The notes under the pieces were generated by a model. It was not told the DNA's origin and searched no databases. It worked only from the letters and a program-made list of their open reading frames with translations. A DNA stretch of 64,000 bases, from contig JANQEW010000029.1 of NCBI GenBank assembly GCA_028278135.1, positions 402,889-466,888 of the forward strand. Direction: 5' to 3'. Positions within the stretch are counted from its first letter, which is position 1. Each line of letters begins with the position of its first letter. The DNA is from Rhodospirillales bacterium. GTDB taxonomy: Bacteria; Pseudomonadota; Alphaproteobacteria; Rhodospirillales; Rhodospirillaceae. Positions 59,119 through 64,000 of the stretch are shown here, in pieces. A program made the position numbers and the translations under genes.

Positions 59119-59870
59119 GAAATTTTACACCTAAGCTTGCTATTTTTACGGGTATATACGGGAGACGTCGAGGCCGGCGCCTTAGCAGGAAACGTCTGGC
59201 ACTGCTCGACACTTTCCTCCCCCAGATTGCTATTCCCCGTTTAGAGGACGCCATCAACCCATGGGGATTGTTTCCAGTAAGACCACGAGCGCTGTGGCTT
59301 GAGATCGGCTTTGGCAGTGGCGAACACTTAGCCGCTCAGGCTAGTCATAATCCAGACGTGGGGTTTATAGGTTGCGAGATCTTTCTAAATGGCATTGCGA
59401 GCGCGCTTGCACATATCCACACTCGGAAGCTTTCCAACGTACGTCTGTTTCCAGAGGATGTTCGTCTGCTGCTTAAGGTACTGCCGGATGACTGTTTAGA
59501 GCGTGTCTTTCTACTATTTCCTGACCCATGGCCGAAAAAACGGCATATACGCCGCCGTTTTATCACAACTGCTAGCCTCAATACTCTCGCACGGCTGCTT
59601 CATGACAACTGTGAGTTACGTATTGCCAGCGATGATATTGCTTGTCTGCGCTGGACTTTAGAACTCATACCTGTACATCCAGCATTTCATTGGCTCGCGC
59701 GTGTTCCAGATGACTGGCGTCACCCTCCGGCAGATTGGATTGCAACACGTTACGAGGCCAAAGCCCTAAGCGCAGGGAGGTGCTCGTTCTATTTGCGTTT
59801 CGAGCGTAAGCCGCGACTCTTTTCAAAGAGCTTTGAAGAGAGAGCAGATAATGTTATCATAGAAGGATAA
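59115..59870 (+). CDS. trmB: tRNA (guanine-N7)-methyltransferase TrmB
   Basis: Methylates G46 of tRNAs. The 251-residue product has the basic [10 protein letters not shown]-terminus, the SAM-binding [10 protein letters not shown] (about 62-71) and [10 protein letters not shown]. It starts at TTG overlapping the metK stop (TTGA). The last residues and stop codon lie inside a 19-bp tandem duplication. Confidence 0.93.
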   Translation: MRNFTPKLAIFTGIYGRRRGRRLSRKRLALLDTFLPQIAIPRLEDAINPWGLFPVRPRALWLEIGFGSGEHLAAQASHNPDVGFIGCEIFLNGIASALAHIHTRKLSNVRLFPEDVRLLLKVLPDDCLERVFLLFPDPWPKKRHIRRRFITTASLNTLARLLHDNCELRIASDDIACLRWTLELIPVHPAFHWLARVPDDWRHPPADWIATRYEAKALSAGRCSFYLRFERKPRLFSKSFEERADNVIIEG

Positions 59871-59884
59871 TGTTATCATAGAAG
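59847..59884. repeat. 19-bp tandem duplication across the trmB stop
   Basis: Two perfect 19-bp copies (59847-59865 and 59866-59884); the trmB TAA (59868-59870) arises at the start of the second copy. With one copy the frame would instead end at a TGA two codons after the repeat. Confidence 0.95.
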
Positions 59885-59958
59885 AATGACACGCTTGCCG
59901 TTCACGCTTTGGGTTTCGTACCAGGTACTCTTAGGCTAAGAGTGTGAGGCAGGGGGGA

Positions 59959-60540
59959 ATGCTCTTGGATTTGGTGATGGAAAGAAAGATTGCGGCGTTA
60001 GTTCTGCCAACTCTTGAAGGTATGGGCTACGAGCTTGTGCGTGTCGTTATCCAAGGGAAGGGGAGCCGTATCTTGCAGGTGATGGCTGAGCGTCAAGATC
60101 GTGCGGCTATGAGTGTTGAGGACTGTGCTCGTCTCTCCAGGGCAGTATCGGCTGTTCTGGACGTCGCTGATCTGATCCAATGGCCTTATGTGCTCGAAGT
60201 GAGTTCGCCAGGTTTTGAGAGACCACTCACGAGAATGGGGGATTTTTCGCGTTTTACCGGTTCTGAGACACGGCTCGAGACATGGCGGTCCATCGCTGGA
60301 CGTCGTCGTTTTCGTGGCCGACTGCTGGGCATCAACGAAGCCGGTGCTGTGCGTCTTGCGCTACATGAAGGGAGAGAGGTGGTCATTCCCCATGCCGAAG
60401 TTGCAAAGGCGAAATTGGTATTCACAGATGAACTGGCAGCTGCACAGCGCCAAGAGAGACACAGCAGAAGGAACGAGAGAAATCGCCAAACAAGCGTCAG
60501 GAATGGGAATCTAAAAGAGCAGGGTACACGTGATAGATAG
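59959..60540 (+). CDS. rimP: Ribosome maturation factor RimP
   Basis: Assists 30S subunit maturation. The product has the N-terminal domain (GMGYELVRVVIQG; VLEVSSPGFERPL) and the C-terminal SH3-like domain (GRLLGINEAGAVRLAL), then a basic tail of about 35 residues. The start is uncertain: this ATG directly abuts a G-rich ribosome site, and a GTG 15 bases upstream or an ATG 18 bases downstream could serve. Its 3' end overlaps nusA by 11 bases. Start of the conserved rimP-nusA-ylxR-infB operon. Confidence 0.92.
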   Translation: MLLDLVMERKIAALVLPTLEGMGYELVRVVIQGKGSRILQVMAERQDRAAMSVEDCARLSRAVSAVLDVADLIQWPYVLEVSSPGFERPLTRMGDFSRFTGSETRLETWRSIAGRRRFRGRLLGINEAGAVRLALHEGREVVIPHAEVAKAKLVFTDELAAAQRQERHSRRNERNRQTSVRNGNLKEQGTRDR

Positions 60541-62062
60541 GACTGCAGCACTTCCTCGCCCGGAACTTCTGCAAGTGGCCGACTCCGTGGCACGTGACAA
60601 GGGTATAGACCGTGAGGAAGTACTCGAGGCCATGGAACAGGCTGTCCAGAAGGCTGGTCGTTCAAAGTATGGGCATGAGCACGACATCCGTGCTCACATA
60701 GATCGTCGTACGGGAGAGATTAGACTGGCTCGATTCACAGAAGTCGTGGAAACAGTCGAAAACGAGATCACGCAGGTGAGTCTCGCGCAAGCTCGATGTA
60801 TCAAGCATGATTCCGTAATAGGTGAATTTATCATTAATAATTTACCGCCAATTGATTTTGGACGGATTGCTGCCCAGATCGCGAAACAGGTGATTGTTCA
60901 AAAAGTAAGAGATGCTGAGCGACAGCGCCAGTATGAGGAGTATAAACATCGCGTCGCAGAGATCGTGCATGGTCTTGTCAAACGAACGGAGTTTGGCAAT
61001 GTGATCGTAGACCTGGGGCGGGCTGAAGCTATGTTGCGACGCGATGAGCTGATTCCACGGGAGCATTTTAAGAACGGCGATCGTGTGCGTGCCTATATCT
61101 ACGATGTCCGTCAGGAAGTACGAGGGCCACAAATTTTTCTTTCGCGGACTCATCCACAATTCATGGCGAGGCTCTTTGCTCAGGAAGTACCAGAGATTTA
61201 TGACAGTATCATTGAAATCAGAGCCGTGGCCCGTGACCCTGGATCACGGGCAAAAATTGCGGTCATTTCCAATGATTCCTCCATTGACCCAGTCGGGGCC
61301 TGCGTTGGCATGCGTGGCAGTAGGGTCCAGGCGGTTGTTCAAGAACTGCAAGGAGAGAAGATCGACATCATTCAGTGGTCCACCGATCCGGCTACTTGCG
61401 TTGTGAATGCCCTTGCCCCGGCTGAGGTAGCTAAGGTCGTACTGGACGAAGAGGCAAAACGAATTGAGGTCGTCGTACCAGACGACCAGCTTTCTCTTGC
61501 GATTGGTAGAAGGGGGCAAAACGTTCGCCTTGCCTCGCAGTTAACGGGCTGGGAGATCGACATTCTCACAGAAGCTGAGGAGTCAGAACGCCGTCAGGAA
61601 GATCTTAAGAGTCGAACAAAGCTGTTTATTGAGGCGCTTTATGTTGATGATGTGATCGCTCATTTGCTCGTTGCCGAGGGGTTTAGTACAGTAGAAGAGA
61701 TCGCCTATATCCCTTTAGGCGAGCTTGTCAGCATTGAGGCCTTTGATGAAGGCGTTGCGGCTGAGTTACAACAGCGTGCAATTGTGTTTTTAGAAGAACA
61801 AAACAGAAAGTATGATATACAGCGGAGAGAGTTGGGCGTCAACGATGCTGTAGCGGTTCTCAAGGGTTTGACACAACCTATGTTGATAATGCTCGGAAGA
61901 AAAGGTATCAAAACTTTAGATGATGTAGCAGACCTTGCTACTGATGAGCTGATGGATATTCTGGGCTCTGAGAATATTACGGTAGAGGATGCTGCTGAGA
62001 TCATCATGGCGGCACGGGCACACTGGTTTGATGCGAAGACGAATAACGTAGAGAGTACCTGA
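60530..62062 (+). CDS. nusA: Transcription termination/antitermination protein NusA
   Basis: Binds RNA polymerase and nascent RNA to control pausing, termination and antitermination. The 510-residue protein has the N-terminal domain (1-130), S1 domain (about 140-205), KH1 and KH2 (about 215-350; [15 protein letters not shown] and [12 protein letters not shown]), and the two C-terminal acidic repeats typical of alphaproteobacteria. It starts at GTG within the end of rimP. Confidence 0.97.
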   Translation: MIDRTAALPRPELLQVADSVARDKGIDREEVLEAMEQAVQKAGRSKYGHEHDIRAHIDRRTGEIRLARFTEVVETVENEITQVSLAQARCIKHDSVIGEFIINNLPPIDFGRIAAQIAKQVIVQKVRDAERQRQYEEYKHRVAEIVHGLVKRTEFGNVIVDLGRAEAMLRRDELIPREHFKNGDRVRAYIYDVRQEVRGPQIFLSRTHPQFMARLFAQEVPEIYDSIIEIRAVARDPGSRAKIAVISNDSSIDPVGACVGMRGSRVQAVVQELQGEKIDIIQWSTDPATCVVNALAPAEVAKVVLDEEAKRIEVVVPDDQLSLAIGRRGQNVRLASQLTGWEIDILTEAEESERRQEDLKSRTKLFIEALYVDDVIAHLLVAEGFSTVEEIAYIPLGELVSIEAFDEGVAAELQQRAIVFLEEQNRKYDIQRRELGVNDAVAVLKGLTQPMLIMLGRKGIKTLDDVADLATDELMDILGSENITVEDAAEIIMAARAHWFDAKTNNVEST

Positions 62063-62129
62063 CTGGATGAACATAGGGATGATTGGGATGATAGAGTAGT
62101 TAGTATAGAGCAAATTGCGATGTGGCGGC

Positions 62130-62744
62130 ATGATGGAGCTGTACAGGGAGGGGTCTTTTCAAGCAGGGCGGCAGCATATTGTAACACGGAGATGTTTGGT
62201 CAGCAGAGCCAACATGCCTCAGGTAGCGATGATTCGCTTTGTAATTGGGCCCGAGGCGCGAGTAGTTCCCGATGTTAAGGCCAAGCTGCCGGGACGGGGT
62301 TTGTGGTTAAGTGCGCGTCGCGAGGTGTTAGAAACGGCAATGGCGAGGAGGGTATTTGCCAAAGCGGCGCGCCAGCCTGTGGTCGTTCCTGTCGATTTAG
62401 CGCAGAGGGTTGATGATTTGCTTGTGCGCCATGTCCTTGATCTGGTCGGATTGGGAAGACGCGCGGGCGTTGTGGTTTTGGGATATGAAAAAATCTTCGC
62501 AGCCTTGAAAGCTGGGCAAATTTCTTTTTTGATAGAAGCACATGATGGTTCTCCTGCTAAAGGACTCAGACGTCTGAGTGATGAGTTGCCAGTTGTAAGG
62601 CTGTTCAGTGTTTGCGCATTAGGGGCGGCAGTTGGTAAATTAGAGGTTGTACGCTTGGCATTAAAAAAAAGTAATATGGCAAAAACCTTGTTGTTAGAGG
62701 CGAGTCGTCTCGCGTGCTATCGCGGGCTTGGTGGGTATGTCTGA
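62130..62744 (+). CDS. YlxR (DUF448)-L7Ae fusion RNA-binding protein
   Basis: Two domains: an N-terminal YlxR/DUF448 part (RRCLVSRANMPQVAMIRFV; PGRGLWLSARREVLETA) and a C-terminal L7Ae-like part (LGLGRRAGVVVLGYEKI). This fusion is common between nusA and infB in alphaproteobacteria. Likely binds RNA or a nucleoid target. Two consecutive ATG codons follow a GGCGG; the exact start is uncertain, giving about 204 residues. Confidence 0.9.
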   Translation: MMELYREGSFQAGRQHIVTRRCLVSRANMPQVAMIRFVIGPEARVVPDVKAKLPGRGLWLSARREVLETAMARRVFAKAARQPVVVPVDLAQRVDDLLVRHVLDLVGLGRRAGVVVLGYEKIFAALKAGQISFLIEAHDGSPAKGLRRLSDELPVVRLFSVCALGAAVGKLEVVRLALKKSNMAKTLLLEASRLACYRGLGGYV

Positions 62745-62836
62745 TGCTCTCAGATCAGAGAGCTGAATTTATTTTGCGGCATCTTGAGATGCTGTCAATG
62801 TTTGCTTGATCTGCGCCGAAGAAAAGCTGGAACTAC

Positions 62837-64000
62837 ATGAACGAGAAAAACCATAAATTGTCCTTGTCGCCTAAGAGAAGACTTGAGCTCAGGAAAACGG
62901 TAGATGCCGGTCAGGTACGCCAAAGCTTTTCTCACGGCCGTTCCAAGGTTGTCGCTGTTGAGGTTCGCAAAAAGCGAAGTATTCAAGGTCATTTCTCTGC
63001 AAGTGGAGATGTCCATGTCACTGAAGATGTACTTCTTACAATTGCTAATGGTGATGGAGATCTAACAGCACAAGAAAAGGCTAGCCGTATGCGCGCTTTA
63101 AAAGAAGCCGCACAGCAGAAGGCAGAAGCAGAGGCACGTCGGCGGGCCGAGGAGGAAGCGAGACTCAAGGAAGAAGAAGAGAATCGCCGTCGGGCTGCTG
63201 AAGAAGAAGAGAAAAGACGCAAGGCCGATCAACAGGCGATGGAACAGAATCATCACGTGCCTGGGAACATGGCCGTTGCTCCTTCACGAGAGAAGAGCCG
63301 ACCCGAGGGGGGGCGCAAAACAGGGGAGGAGAAGCGTACGGGAGAGAAAAATGGCGCAGAATTGCTCCGCTCTCGTGTCCTCCTAGAAGAGGAAGAGGAA
63401 GAAGGGGAGCGAAAGAAAGGACAACGGTCTCCTCAAACAAAGCAACCTGCCGCTAAACGCGAAGCACGGCGTCGTTCTGCTAAGCTCACTGTGACATCTG
63501 CTCTGGACGATGATGATCGTTCTCAGCGTGGGCGATCTATTGCCGCTCTGCGACGCGCTCAGGAAAAAGAACGCCGCAAACACATTCTGCAACAGAAGTC
63601 GAACGAGAAGGTGGTCCGCGAGGTGGTTATTCCTGAAGCCATCACTGTACAGGAATTGGCGAACCGTATGGCAGAACGTGGGGCAAACGTTATCAAGATT
63701 TTGATGCGTGTAGGCGTGATGGCAACTATTAATCAATCTATTGATGCAGATACTGCTGAACTAGTTGTCAGTGAGTTTGGTCATCTCTCCAAGCGTGTCG
63801 CGGATGCTGACATTGAGGAGGGCGTGCTAGGGCCTGAAGACATGGCAGACCAGCTTGTGCCGCGGGCACCCGTCGTCACGGTTATGGGTCATGTGGATCA
63901 TGGCAAGACTTCTCTACTGGATGCCTTACGGCGGACAGACGTTGTTTCAGGGGAAGCCGGTGGCATTACCCAACACATTGGAGCCTACCAAGTGGCCTTA
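62837..64000 (+). CDS. infB: Translation initiation factor IF-2, N-terminal part (3' end outside window)
   Basis: GTPase that positions initiator fMet-tRNA on the 30S subunit. The open frame runs off the window. Visible: an IF2-associated N-terminal region, a long low-complexity Glu/Arg/Lys/Ala-rich segment (about residues 85-235), the second N-terminal domain ([17 protein letters not shown]), and the G1 motif [10 protein letters not shown] near residue 352, followed by [12 protein letters not shown]. It follows the ylxR fusion gene as usual. Confidence 0.97.
   Translation, partial: MNEKNHKLSLSPKRRLELRKTVDAGQVRQSFSHGRSKVVAVEVRKKRSIQGHFSASGDVHVTEDVLLTIANGDGDLTAQEKASRMRALKEAAQQKAEAEARRRAEEEARLKEEEENRRRAAEEEEKRRKADQQAMEQNHHVPGNMAVAPSREKSRPEGGRKTGEEKRTGEKNGAELLRSRVLLEEEEEEGERKKGQRSPQTKQPAAKREARRRSAKLTVTSALDDDDRSQRGRSIAALRRAQEKERRKHILQQKSNEKVVREVVIPEAITVQELANRMAERGANVIKILMRVGVMATINQSIDADTAELVVSEFGHLSKRVADADIEEGVLGPEDMADQLVPRAPVVTVMGHVDHGKTSLLDALRRTDVVSGEAGGITQHIGAYQVAL

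Noticed and set aside
62064-62110. GGGATGA direct repeat between nusA and the ylxR fusion gene
   Set aside because: Only a 7-8 bp imperfect pair in a short spacer; below the level I would call a duplication.
1-64000. Mobile elements, prophage, CRISPR arrays, restriction or defence systems
   Set aside because: No transposase, integrase, phage structural gene or regularly spaced repeat array was found; the short duplications are unrelated to each other and only two-copy.

Overview
The window reads as a stretch of a compact alphaproteobacterial chromosome. The conserved blocks are in typical order: rseP-bamA-skp-lpxD-fabZ-lpxA-lpxI, gatCAB, sdhCDAB, ispA-dxs, and metK-trmB-rimP-nusA-ylxR-infB. 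Almost everything is single-copy housekeeping. I see no phage, insertion sequence, CRISPR array or restriction system. Three tRNA genes are present: Arg-CCT, Asp-GTC and Val-CAC.

Two carbon-fixation modules stand out. (1) Positions 18343-24543 hold a divergent cluster: two paralogous class III CoA-transferases (smtA/smtB-like) on the minus strand, and mct-meh-mch on the plus strand. These are the diagnostic enzymes of the glyoxylate-assimilating half of the 3-hydroxypropionate bicycle, best known from Chloroflexus. (2) Positions 53830-55660 encode a complete form IA RuBisCO (cbbLS). Nearby genes fit the same carbon economy: sdhCDAB can recycle succinate released by Smt, GTP-dependent pckG gives a route to PEP, pgi and a 6-phosphofructokinase act on hexose phosphates, and cobM/cobW belong to cobalamin synthesis (methylmalonyl-CoA mutase needs B12). 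A bicycle module plus form IA RuBisCO in an alphaproteobacterium suggests a chemoautotroph, possibly a thiotrophic animal symbiont such as Candidatus Riegeria. That organism guess is inference from gene content only.

Layout: 1-6729 outer-membrane biogenesis and lipid A; 6825-8191 inverted lpxB and tRNA-Arg; 8475-12785 a small cytochrome c, purH and two hopanoid-associated genes; 12786-13207 a candidate structured RNA and repeats; 13208-18238 ruvX, gatCAB, mnmA; 18343-24543 the bicycle cluster; 24726-30318 pgi, cobM, cobW, a GST-like protein, a membrane protein and a crotonase; 30863-34966 succinate dehydrogenase and ferredoxin; 35095-41647 tRNA-Asp, double cold-shock protein, priA, pfk, def, trxA; 41798-47040 dxs, ispA, pckG; 47598-53589 sulfurtransferase, fmt, pepA, tRNA-Val, thiD, glmM; 53830-57195 RuBisCO, ribF, a MaoC hydratase; 57925-64000 the metK-infB run.

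The most unexpected structural signal is in the spacers. At least 18 short exact duplications (two copies, about 8-23 bp, back to back or a few bases apart) lie in intergenic DNA or at the very edges of genes. Several contain or touch a stop codon, and one sits just upstream of cbbL. Some genes also carry AT-rich patches in poorly conserved segments. Together these look like a genome under slippage and AT drift, with selection keeping the cores intact.
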